This document shows positions 1-6,587 of a stretch of 7,220 bases of DNA, in pieces. The first letter of the stretch is position 1. Every line of letters begins with the position of its first letter. This DNA is from Defluviitaleaceae bacterium. Lineage in GTDB: Bacteria; Bacillota; Clostridia; Lachnospirales; WRAX01. The position numbers were made by a program, and so were the translations under genes. The notes beneath the pieces are model-generated. The model had not been told where the DNA came from. It did no database searches and saw nothing but the letters and a program-made list of their open reading frames with translations. Location: positions 1-7,220 of the forward strand of contig WRBU01000054.1 in the NCBI GenBank assembly GCA_009784355.1, read 5' to 3'.

Positions 1-60
1 AATATACCCGCAGAGGTTTTATCAGCCGAATTAGATGAAGTTGAAGAAGAAGTCGAATAA
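1..60 (+). CDS. C-terminal end of an unidentified protein (5' truncated)
   Basis: Frame 1 is open from the window edge to a TAA stop and encodes 19 residues ending in an acidic tail (LDEVEEEVE). An intrinsic terminator begins a few bases after the stop, which is what one expects at the end of a real gene. Acidic tails of this type occur on many unrelated bacterial proteins, so the family cannot be named from this fragment. The reading frame and the adjacent terminator are seen; that it is a genuine gene end is inferred. Confidence 0.6.
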   Translation, partial: NIPAEVLSAELDEVEEEVE

Positions 61-66
61 CATCAT

Positions 67-92
67 AAAAACCGCCATGCTTGGCGGTTTTT
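67..92 (+). terminator. Intrinsic terminator after the left-edge gene
   Basis: An 11-bp perfect stem pairs 67-77 (A-run, then ACCGCCA) with 82-92 (TGGCGGT, then a T-run) around a 4-nt TGCT loop. The GC-rich core flanked by A and T runs is the classic rho-independent form. It separates the upstream gene from the sensor/kinase operon, so that operon needs its own promoter downstream. Confidence 0.9.
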
Positions 93-94
93 TG

Positions 95-130
95 TTGACT
101 TTTTTTAAATTTTGTGATAACGTATATAGT
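95..130 (+). promoter_or_regulatory. Possible promoter of the sensor/kinase operon
   Basis: A promoter is expected between the terminator at 67-92 and the gene start at 193. TTGACT at 95-100 matches the -35 consensus at 5 of 6 positions. The -10 is unclear: GATAAC at 116-121 is preceded by TG (113-114), an extended -10 form, but the spacer is only 15 nt; TATAGT at 125-130 is a better hexamer but lies 24 nt from the -35. No operator or riboswitch-like structure was seen in the 60-nt leader that follows. Confidence 0.3.
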
Positions 131-182
131 AAATGTAAATTATTTTAGCAGAAACAAATTTGCATATGAAAGATTGTTTGTT

Positions 183-189
183 GAGGTGG
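183..189 (+). promoter_or_regulatory. Ribosome binding site fixing the start of the duplicated sensor gene
   Basis: GAGGTGG lies 3 nt before the ATG at 193 (6 nt if only GAGG is counted). Two in-frame upstream starts, TTG at 160 and ATG at 166, lack any purine-rich Shine-Dalgarno sequence at a suitable distance. The ATG at 193 also places a compact positively charged N-terminus directly before the first membrane helix. Confidence 0.7.
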
Positions 190-192
190 AAT

Positions 193-1473
193 ATGGATAG
201 ATGGGGTAGAGTTTGGCGGCTTGTAATATATGGAATTGTATTTGTATTGTTAATTAGTGCAAATGTGTGGGCATTTTTATTTGCGCTTAATGCAAATGTA
301 AGCAAAAACACAGCGCATGAGGAAAGGTATGTATTAAATGTTGCGGTACAAGAACTCAGATTAGCGCAGTCGGCTTTGGTGCGCCTTATGCGGGTTGTTG
401 CAGTAACAGGGAATCAGCTGCAATATGACTTATATTGGGAAGAATACAGACTAGACAGAATGGGGCGGGCTCTGTATATTTTTGAACAAAACAACGCACA
501 TCCTTACGAAATTGGAATTATAACAGATATTTTAAGCCGCAGAGAAGATATGAGCAGGATTGTAGTTGAAGTTTTTGACTTACGTAAAGCAGGAAATTAC
601 CAAGAGGCAATAGACCTTGCCTTTGGCTTTGACATGCGCCAATGGGGAACGCCCTTTAACCAAGATGTGCAATACCTAATAGACATGACATCAAGCCGAA
701 CTAGGCAGGTGGTTGAGGATGCTAATGCAAGACTTGAAACGGCTCAAACTTTCACTTTTCTCAGCTTAATCTTGCTTGTTTTGGTGGTTATTTTGGGTGT
801 TTATGAAGCGCACAAATTAAAGCTGTCTAAATTTGTTTATGTGTACGGAGCAGTTGTGCTTGTTTTGGCGGGACACGCCTTGGTATTTTCTATGAATGCG
901 GTGCAAAAAAGTGCAGAGACTGGAGAGGCATTTGACTTGCAACATATTCAAACGCTGGCGTTATATGAAGCAGAAAAAGCAACAGAAGAATTATCACGTC
1001 TATCCCGCCATTTTTCTATAACAGGCGGGTCGGTGCCTTATCAGCTATACAACGAAGAGCTTGCCCAAGACAGAATTGTGCAAAGTTTGCGAACATTAAT
1101 ATTTTCTCGTGCCGCTGACGCGGAAGTCAATAATTTTGTGACCTTTGTAAGCGGAACGTCGGCATTAAGAGAAATTGAGGAGCAAGCCATTAATTTACGG
1201 CTAGAAGGCTATGTAGACGAAGCTATACAGGTTATTTTTGGCGACCTTTACTCACAGCATGGAATACCAGTAAACGGCATTGTACAAAATTTGCGCAGTG
1301 CGTCTTTTGCACGCACTCAGGAATATATAGAAAACGCACTTCAATCTTACAACACTTTTAGAATTTTGCAAGCAATCGCAACCGGTTTGTTTGTTTTGGC
1401 ATCGCTTGGCGGATTTTTAGCATTATGTTTGCATTTAAAAACTACGCATAAAAGAGGAGGCAGCCATGTTTAA
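193..1473 (+). CDS. Membrane protein with two tandem TM-sensor-TM units and no output domain
   Basis: A 426-residue protein with four predicted membrane helices (about 11-33, 186-204, 214-236, 390-414). Basic residues lie at the N-terminus, in the short loop 205-213 and at the C-terminus, so both termini should be cytoplasmic and two helical segments of about 150 residues (34-185 and 237-389) should face outside. The two halves are a duplication with a 205-residue period: residues 54-177 align with 259-382 without gaps, about 38 identities by eye, including TG, YxLYxEE and DR (72-89 and 277-294), LRxxG, EAI, FG, GxPxN and VQxL (130-162 and 335-367), and RT. No HAMP, kinase, cyclase, GGDEF or chemotaxis output domain is present. 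Its last 8 nt overlap the hybrid kinase gene, so translation is coupled and the protein is probably an accessory sensor or scaffold for that kinase. I recognise no named family; membership of the broad four-helix-bundle sensor class is an inference. Confidence 0.88.
   Translation: MDRWGRVWRLVIYGIVFVLLISANVWAFLFALNANVSKNTAHEERYVLNVAVQELRLAQSALVRLMRVVAVTGNQLQYDLYWEEYRLDRMGRALYIFEQNNAHPYEIGIITDILSRREDMSRIVVEVFDLRKAGNYQEAIDLAFGFDMRQWGTPFNQDVQYLIDMTSSRTRQVVEDANARLETAQTFTFLSLILLVLVVILGVYEAHKLKLSKFVYVYGAVVLVLAGHALVFSMNAVQKSAETGEAFDLQHIQTLALYEAEKATEELSRLSRHFSITGGSVPYQLYNEELAQDRIVQSLRTLIFSRAADAEVNNFVTFVSGTSALREIEEQAINLRLEGYVDEAIQVIFGDLYSQHGIPVNGIVQNLRSASFARTQEYIENALQSYNTFRILQAIATGLFVLASLGGFLALCLHLKTTHKRGGSHV
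403..678 (+). repeat. First copy of the duplicated sensor core (protein level)
   Basis: Residues 71-162 of the membrane sensor hold the signature VTG, YxLYxEE, DR, LRxxG, EAI, FG, GTP and VQYL. The same motif series recurs 205 residues later at identical internal spacing. The repeat shows at protein level; the nucleotide sequences have diverged, so the duplication is old rather than recent. Confidence 0.85.
1018..1293 (+). repeat. Second copy of the duplicated sensor core (protein level)
   Basis: Residues 276-367 repeat the motif series of the first copy as ITG, YxLYxEE, DR, LRxxG, EAI, FG, GIP and VQNL. No gap is needed between the copies. The flanking helices also correspond (TM1 with TM3, TM2 with TM4), so the duplicated unit is a whole TM-sensor-TM module and not only a soluble domain. 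Confidence 0.85.
1454..1460 (+). promoter_or_regulatory. Strong ribosome binding site of the hybrid kinase inside the sensor gene
   Basis: GAGGAGG lies 5 nt before the ATG at 1466 and within the last codons of the sensor gene. With the 8-nt gene overlap it supports both the kinase start and coupled translation of the two proteins. Confidence 0.9.
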
Positions 1474-4400
1474 ATCCTTTAAAAATGCTAATATTGCTAC
1501 ACGGCTTATTGCGTCCTTTGCTCTTATTATATCTATTTTCATCTCATATATCGCCATTTCTACCCGTTTTAGTTCACAAATAGAAAGGCTGCAGCACCAC
1601 AGCTCCGACTTTTTGGCGGCTCGGATGGAGATTTTGCTTTTGCACCATCAAGAGTTTAGCAAAATGGAGCGGCTTTTGAGAGAGTCCTTTATGAACAACG
1701 AATGGCTTCAAAATACAGGCGAAGCCGTTTGGAGAAGTTTTGAAATGCGTATTTCTGCAACGCAGGTTCGCATGACAGAGCTCGCTTTGGCGTATGCGGA
1801 CTCTATTTTGGCAGACGATATTACGCCAAAGCGTCCTGATGACAGCCGCCTATTTATTATGGAGCATATGATGGAGCATATCAACGATATGTATCAAATT
1901 TACCGCAATAACTTCTTTTTGGAGGGAAATAGAAGCTATAACCATGAAAATGCGGCAGAGCTGGCAAGGGTGGCTAATGTTATGGTGGGTGCCTTGCGGG
2001 AGTTGACAACAACCAATCGCATAATGTCACAAGAAAGAATAGACTATTACAGGGATATGTCGACTGGAATAACTATAACGGCATTGATAGTGTCTATTGT
2101 TTCGGTGGTTTGGCTGGCATATGTGATGGTAAAAAGTTTTACAGGGCGGATAAAAACCATAGAAACCGAAGCATCCTTGGTGGTACAAGGCAATTTTGAA
2201 TCCGCCTTGAAAAATGAGGGCAATGACGAAATTTCCCGCATATTTGCTAACCTTGTAAAGGTTTTTACAAGGCTTATTGATGAAATTGAAGGAATAGATA
2301 AGTCGGGCAATAATCGTGCCCGCATAAATGCAGACCGTTTTGAAGGTGGATATAAAGAAACTGCACTTGTTATAAACTCGCTTTTAGATACTATAACAGC
2401 GGCAGAAGAACGGGCAAAAATTATGCTGGACGGCAATCCCATTGCCTGCTATGTAGTAGATAAAAATCTTAATATTTTGGACTGCAATAATGAGGCCATG
2501 AGTATGTTTGACTTTGCGACAAAAGAGCAAGCCATTTTTAACGGCAGTTATATTTTTAGCGACCATAAGCTAAAGAATCCCTTTGATGTGGCATTAACTT
2601 CAGGCTATTCAAAATTTGGCTGGAATTTTATAAAGCCAGATGGAACAGAAATTCCTTGCGAGGTTACTTTGGTGCGCTTTTTGATTAATGACAACGAGGT
2701 TGTTGCGGTGTATTTCCAAGATATGTCTTTATTTTATCAGATGCTTGAACAGCAACAGCTCCTTCATATCGCAGAAGAAAACAGTCAAGCAAAAACCAGA
2801 TTTTTAGCAAGAATGTCGCATGAAATCCGTACGCCTATTACAGCGGTACTTGGCATAAGCGAAATTCAGCTGCGAGGAAACGACTTGACTACCGCATCAA
2901 AAGAAGCCTTTGTTAAAATTCACGACTCCGCTACTATTTTGCTAAATATTATCAACGATATTCTTGATATTTCTAAAATCGAAGCTGGCAAAATGGATTT
3001 AATATCGCACAAATACAATGTAGCAAGCCTTGTTACAGATACGGTTCAGCTTCACCTAGTGTACAGCGGCAACAAAAGTTTAAAATTTGAAGTTACAGTA
3101 GATGAGTCGGTTCCTCTGCACCTTTATGGAGATGAGCTGCGAATTAAGCAAATTTTAAACAATATTTTAGCCAATGCCTTTAAATACACTGATACTGGCA
3201 AAGTTTTGCTAGATGTTTTTTGCGAGTATACACAATGTCAAGAAGGCTCTAATGCAATTTTGGTGTTAAAAATTGAAGATACAGGGCATGGCATGACAGA
3301 AGACCAACTAGAAACAATTTTGGAAGAATACACACGCTTTCACGAGCAAAAAGACCGCCTTACCCAAGGCACAGGCCTTGGAATGTCAATTGTTAATAAC
3401 CTTATAAAACTTATGGGCGGAGAAATCAATGTTTCAAGCGAAGTGGGGGTTGGCAGCACGTTTATTGTGAGGATACCCCAGCAAATTTGCGGCAGCGATG
3501 TTTTGGGAAGGCATATGGCGCGCAATTTAAATAGTTACGATACAACAACTTTAAGCTCTATCGAAAAATTAAAATTCGTTCCAGAGCCTATGCCATATGG
3601 CTCGGTGCTTATAGTAGACGACGTGCCGACCAACCTTTATGTGGCAAAAGGCTTGATGAGTTTTTATGGCTTGCAAATAGAAACGGCGGAAAGCGGTCAT
3701 GTAGCTATTAATAACATAAAAGAAGGCAAGGTATATGATGTAATTTTTATGGACCACATGATGCCCGACATAGACGGAATGGAAACTGTAAAGATTATAC
3801 GAGAGCTTGGATACAAAGAGCCGATTATAGCCCTTACGGCAAACGCGCTTATTGGGCAGGCAGAAGAGTTTTTGAAAAATGGCTTTGACGACTTTGTCTC
3901 AAAGCCAATACAAACCTCACATCTTAATGATGTGCTAAACAAATTCGTACGTGATAAGCAGCCTGCGGAGATTTTAGAAGCTGCCCGCAAAGTCAATGAC
4001 GGCAATGGTCTAAATGCTAACAGCATTAATGCTTTTTTGGAAAGCGAAGACGCTGTATATAGGCTTAATAGGGACTTTATTAAAAGTCAAAAAGATGTTG
4101 TAGCAAATGTACGAAAAGCCGTAGAAGAGGGCAACTTTGAATATGCTCACAGAAATGTGCACACACTTAAAGGGCTTGCGAGCCTGATTGGTGAAAAGGA
4201 CATTGCTTTGCTAGCTCGGCATTTAGAAGCGGGCTTTGCCAAAAAAGAAAATCCAGCAGACCTTTTAGAGCAATTAAGCGGAAAAATGGATGCCTTGTTT
4301 GTTAAAATAGAAGAAACTTACCCTAAACGCCGTAGCCAAGGCGAAAAGAGCCGCACCAAAACGAGCGAGGATGTATCAAGTGAGCTTTTTGATGAACTTA

Positions 4401-4549
4401 CAACACTATTAGAAGCCAACAACTTCGCAGCTTTGGATTTATTAAAAGAATTAGAAAACGTATTGCAGACCGATGATTTGGTAGAGCATATAGAAAATGC
4501 TGACTTTGACCTTGCGCTGGACACTTTGGTCAAGCTACGCCCTAAATAA
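1466..4549 (+). CDS. Membrane-bound hybrid sensor histidine kinase (PAS-HisKA-HATPase-REC-HPt)
   Basis: A 1027-residue tripartite kinase. TM1 is about 14-33 and TM2 about 201-221, enclosing an extracytoplasmic, mostly helical sensor of about 165 residues. A HAMP-like segment (about 222-275) and a linker with NADRFEGGYKE (288-298) follow, then PAS (about 319-430). HisKA carries H452 in SHEIRTP. The ATPase domain shows the N-box (N570 in ANAFKY), G1 (D605 in EDTGHGM) and G2 (GTGLGM from 635). REC has D718/D719, the acceptor D763 (FMDHMMPD), T791 and K813. HPt has H899 in HTLKGLA. All phosphotransfer residues are intact, so a relay H452 to D763 to H899 to an external regulator is expected. The tail 973-1027 resembles the short helical extension seen after HPt in many hybrid kinases. 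No response regulator with an output domain is adjacent. The ligand is unknown; the overlapping upstream sensor may supply or modulate the signal. Confidence 0.96.
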   Translation: MFKSFKNANIATRLIASFALIISIFISYIAISTRFSSQIERLQHHSSDFLAARMEILLLHHQEFSKMERLLRESFMNNEWLQNTGEAVWRSFEMRISATQVRMTELALAYADSILADDITPKRPDDSRLFIMEHMMEHINDMYQIYRNNFFLEGNRSYNHENAAELARVANVMVGALRELTTTNRIMSQERIDYYRDMSTGITITALIVSIVSVVWLAYVMVKSFTGRIKTIETEASLVVQGNFESALKNEGNDEISRIFANLVKVFTRLIDEIEGIDKSGNNRARINADRFEGGYKETALVINSLLDTITAAEERAKIMLDGNPIACYVVDKNLNILDCNNEAMSMFDFATKEQAIFNGSYIFSDHKLKNPFDVALTSGYSKFGWNFIKPDGTEIPCEVTLVRFLINDNEVVAVYFQDMSLFYQMLEQQQLLHIAEENSQAKTRFLARMSHEIRTPITAVLGISEIQLRGNDLTTASKEAFVKIHDSATILLNIINDILDISKIEAGKMDLISHKYNVASLVTDTVQLHLVYSGNKSLKFEVTVDESVPLHLYGDELRIKQILNNILANAFKYTDTGKVLLDVFCEYTQCQEGSNAILVLKIEDTGHGMTEDQLETILEEYTRFHEQKDRLTQGTGLGMSIVNNLIKLMGGEINVSSEVGVGSTFIVRIPQQICGSDVLGRHMARNLNSYDTTTLSSIEKLKFVPEPMPYGSVLIVDDVPTNLYVAKGLMSFYGLQIETAESGHVAINNIKEGKVYDVIFMDHMMPDIDGMETVKIIRELGYKEPIIALTANALIGQAEEFLKNGFDDFVSKPIQTSHLNDVLNKFVRDKQPAEILEAARKVNDGNGLNANSINAFLESEDAVYRLNRDFIKSQKDVVANVRKAVEEGNFEYAHRNVHTLKGLASLIGEKDIALLARHLEAGFAKKENPADLLEQLSGKMDALFVKIEETYPKRRSQGEKSRTKTSEDVSSELFDELTTLLEANNFAALDLLKELENVLQTDDLVEHIENADFDLALDTLVKLRPK

Positions 4550-4592
4550 AATAATCCCCCTAATGCCATAATGCGGCAAGGGGGATTATTTT
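4548..4592. terminator. Bidirectional intrinsic terminator between convergent genes
   Basis: The arms 4548-4561 (A/T-rich, then CCCCCT) and 4579-4592 (AGGGGG, then A/T-rich) pair over 14 bp. An inner 4-bp stem, TGCC at 4564-4567 with GGCA at 4575-4578, sits above a two-base bulge (4562-4563). T-rich sequence follows on both strands, better on the plus side. The hairpin touches the stop codons of both the kinase and the DUF4870 gene, so it can end both transcripts. Confidence 0.92.
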
Positions 4593-4940
4593 TTATTTAT
4601 TTACGTGGTCCCAGCAAACGTCGCCAATTATGGGAATGGTTATTCTTTTGCCCAAAAAGGCAGATACGCAAAGGATGGCCCATGTTATCCACATAATACC
4701 GCCCAAAGCCCATGCGGCAATATTAAATGGTATGCCGATAAGCCAAAATCTTCCCAAAAAGCTCAAGATGGATACAATGAAAGCTCCCGCTAAAAAGAAT
4801 ATGGTGGATTGCAGGGCGGCAAAGCGCACAAATTTGTTTTCACGCTCCATAATCAGCACCACAATGCCGCTAACAAAAGCAAACAGATATGCGAGGGCAG
4901 CCGCCACATTTTCGTTAAGACCAAAAACCGACTTATTCAT
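4593..4940 (-). CDS. DUF4870-family small membrane protein
   Basis: A 115-residue, very hydrophobic protein with about three membrane helices (roughly 12-31, 42-62, 68-95). The pattern GLNENVAAALAYLF, then a basic/acidic turn MERENKFVRF with AxQS, and a terminal IPIIGDV segment are typical of DUF4870 (Tic20-like) proteins, whose biochemical role is not established. The family's usual RFHA is RFAA here, so the common His is missing. The ATG at 4940 is chosen because GGAGGT sits 7 nt upstream; a TTG five codons earlier overlaps that site and is unlikely. It lies 67 nt after the TPR gene on the same strand, with no terminator seen between them. It could be co-transcribed with folC and the TPR gene or use the weak promoter at 4973-5001. 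Confidence 0.9.
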   Translation of the reverse strand: MNKSVFGLNENVAAALAYLFAFVSGIVVLIMERENKFVRFAALQSTIFFLAGAFIVSILSFLGRFWLIGIPFNIAAWALGGIMWITWAILCVSAFLGKRITIPIIGDVCWDHVNK

Positions 4941-4947
4941 AAAATTT

Positions 4948-4953
4948 ACCTCC
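4948..4953 (-). promoter_or_regulatory. Ribosome binding site of the DUF4870 gene
   Basis: On the minus strand GGAGGT precedes the ATG at 4940 by 7 nt. An upstream in-frame TTG (4953-4955) overlaps the site, so this sequence decides the start codon. Confidence 0.85.
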
Positions 4954-4972
4954 AAATATTGTTGTTTGATAA

Positions 4973-5001
4973 TATATACGAGAGGTTTTTGCTTTTGTCT
5001 G
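4973..5001 (-). promoter_or_regulatory. Possible internal promoter for the DUF4870 gene
   Basis: On the minus strand CAGACA (4996-5001) and TATATA (4973-4978) are separated by exactly 17 nt. Each matches the housekeeping -35 or -10 consensus at only 4 of 6 positions. It fits in the 67-nt gap upstream of the gene. The region is AT-rich, so a chance match is quite possible. Confidence 0.35.
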
Positions 5002-5007
5002 AAAAAA

Positions 5008-6432
5008 TTAAGAAAGATTGTTTAGGCGTTGCACAGCCGACCATCTTCGGGTAAAAGCGGGGAAATTGTCCACGGCATTGCGATAGTATTCTATGGCTTG
5101 CGGTATATTGCCTTCATATTGTGCAATTCTGCCCAGCCAATATAGGCTATCACCGCCCATGCTTGTGTTTGGCACACTGTGACGCACCGCCTGTAAAAGG
5201 TTTTCGGTGGCAGCTGCAAAATTACCTTGATTAAAAAACTGTGTTCCTGCGGCAAAATATTGTTGTTGGGCTAGGGGAGTGGCTGTCAGCCTTATCTCGG
5301 CGTATTGAGCAACAAGGGTTTCGGTAAGGCGTAAAACTTCAATTTCTTGCAAAATCTCTAATGCTTGTGAAGGGCTGCCTGCATCAAGAAGCCTTTGTGC
5401 ATCATAAACTTTCATGGAGTGCTGCATATTTATACCTTCTTCGGTGATGCGGTTAGCTTCTTCATTTAGGCGTGTAATTTCGTTTTGGTGGGCATCAATA
5501 ACTTGCTGTAGCCCAGCAACCGACTGGCTTTGAGAAACTTGCATATTTTGGATGTCGGTTGTTAGTTCACCAATTCTATCATCTCTATCCGACATCATGC
5601 CGGGGATGATTAGGATATACATGAACAAAAACATTACTAACATGCCAGAAGCCACGGAAACAATGCTTGATAGGGACTTTGGCTTTGCAACGGGTTTTTG
5701 GGTACGGGCAGCAAAAGGGTTACCGGTTACCGTAGGTTTTTCGGGTGTGGATTTTTGAAGTGATGCGTTTGCGCGCCCAAAAGAGCGAGGGGCGACCGAA
5801 TTTTTTTCGCTTGGATTTTTTTGAAAAATCTCAAAATAATATCGTTTTGCAAAGGCATTTCCCTTATCAATTTCAAGCACTCTCTCAACAAGCGCAGATG
5901 CCTTGGCTTTGTCCTCGATTTTAAGATGATGCATTGCTAAAAGATTTAAAGCATCCACAAAATTCGGCAACAGCTCCACGGAACGTTTTAAGCGTATGAC
6001 GGCCAAGTCTTCGCTGTTTTGCTCCATGTAAGTCAATGCCTCGTTGTATTTTATTAGGGCTTCCGAATATTTTTCTAATGCAGATAGGTTGTTGTTAAAA
6101 TCGTTTAAATACTGTTTTGCGGCGTTATCACTTTCTTTGTAATTACTGCTTATAACCCATTCACGCAAAGCCTCACCAATTTGTCCACGGGCATAAAAGC
6201 AAAGCCCGAGCAAATTTCGAGCGTCGATATTTTTTTTGTTTACTTCCAGCGCAGTGTTTAGTTTTTTGACGGCTACAGAAAGATTGTTCTGCTTTGCGTA
6301 TTTTAACCCAAGATTATAATACCTGTTTGACATATTTTGTGCCATATTGTGTAAAGCGGCATTTGTGCCGCAAGCAGAGCAATACTCGTCATGTACGATT
6401 TTATCACATTTTGGACAATCCGTATGTTTCAT
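5008..6432 (-). CDS. Zinc-ribbon, TPR and single-TM membrane protein
   Basis: A 474-residue protein of layered design. Residues 6-21 form a zinc ribbon (C6, C9, C18, C21 in CPKC and CSAC). TPR-like helix pairs occupy about 35-102 and 125-192. A low-complexity Pro/Lys/Ser linker (205-253) leads to one membrane helix (256-278). A Gln/Glu-rich probable coiled coil (282-335) follows, then a second TPR block (about 338-365, 391-424, 428-461) resembling the C-terminal TPRs of YbgF/CpoB-type proteins. Basic residues just before the helix (KPVAKPK) suggest the zinc ribbon and first TPRs are cytoplasmic and the coiled coil and second TPRs outside. The start overlaps the upstream 52-residue gene as ATGA, with AGGTG 7 nt before the ATG. 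No enzymatic motif is seen. A role as an envelope scaffold linking the two sides of the membrane is inference; the precise family is not recognised. Confidence 0.9.
   Translation of the reverse strand: MKHTDCPKCDKIVHDEYCSACGTNAALHNMAQNMSNRYYNLGLKYAKQNNLSVAVKKLNTALEVNKKNIDARNLLGLCFYARGQIGEALREWVISSNYKESDNAAKQYLNDFNNNLSALEKYSEALIKYNEALTYMEQNSEDLAVIRLKRSVELLPNFVDALNLLAMHHLKIEDKAKASALVERVLEIDKGNAFAKRYYFEIFQKNPSEKNSVAPRSFGRANASLQKSTPEKPTVTGNPFAARTQKPVAKPKSLSSIVSVASGMLVMFLFMYILIIPGMMSDRDDRIGELTTDIQNMQVSQSQSVAGLQQVIDAHQNEITRLNEEANRITEEGINMQHSMKVYDAQRLLDAGSPSQALEILQEIEVLRLTETLVAQYAEIRLTATPLAQQQYFAAGTQFFNQGNFAAATENLLQAVRHSVPNTSMGGDSLYWLGRIAQYEGNIPQAIEYYRNAVDNFPAFTRRWSAVQRLNNLS
5599..5667 (-). other. 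Single membrane-spanning segment of the TPR protein
   Basis: These bases encode residues 256-278, an uninterrupted hydrophobic stretch rich in Val, Met, Leu, Phe and Ile. Lysines lie on its N-terminal side and Asp/Arg on the other. It divides the protein into an N-terminal zinc ribbon/TPR part and a C-terminal coiled coil/TPR part. Confidence 0.8.
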
Positions 6433-6587
6433 TTTTTGGCACCTACTCCATTTTTGTTTTGCTTTGCGAACAAAAACTGCAAAAGCTCCATCATGTCTTT
6501 TGCGCCATCGTCCATTACGCCATCTTCTATGTCTTCAATTTCAAGCACAGGCTCAAATTTTTTTATCTCTTTTTTAAAATCAATCAT
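6429..6587 (-). CDS. Small acidic 52-residue protein coupled between folC and the TPR gene
   Basis: An ATG at 6587 opens a 52-codon frame closed by TGA at 6429-6431. The start overlaps the end of folC by 8 nt and is preceded by GGAGG at 8-nt spacing. The stop overlaps the TPR gene start as ATGA, so both junctions show translational coupling and the frame fills the whole gap between two certain genes. The protein starts MIDFKKEIKKFEPVLEIEDI, has an acidic middle (EDIEDGVMDD), a probable helix DMMELLQFLFAKQ and a basic end. It has no signal peptide, membrane segment, cysteines or known motif. Its function is unknown; a small cytoplasmic partner or regulator of a neighbour is only a guess. Length and composition alone would be weak evidence; the ribosome binding site and two overlaps make the call. 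Confidence 0.85.
   Translation of the reverse strand: MIDFKKEIKKFEPVLEIEDIEDGVMDDGAKDMMELLQFLFAKQNKNGVGAKK

Noticed and set aside
160..192. Upstream TTG (160) and ATG (166) as starts of the duplicated sensor gene
   Set aside because: Neither has a Shine-Dalgarno sequence at proper spacing, while GAGGTGG precedes the ATG at 193 and that start gives a normal short cytoplasmic N-terminus.
2047..2442. 131-codon minus-strand open frame inside the kinase gene
   Set aside because: It lies wholly antisense to a clear kinase coding region, is rich in Ser/Ile with no recognisable domain, and is best explained as a shadow of the real frame.
3697..4026. 109-codon minus-strand open frame opposite the receiver domain
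   Set aside because: The opposite strand encodes an intact REC domain with all key residues; the antisense frame has no domain or supporting signals.
4941..4955. TTG at 4955 as the start of the DUF4870 gene
   Set aside because: It overlaps the GGAGGT ribosome binding site that serves the ATG at 4940.
4630..5025. Plus-strand open frames covering the DUF4870 gene
   Set aside because: They are antisense to a recognisable DUF4870 protein that has a good ribosome binding site, and their products are low-complexity and unlike known proteins.
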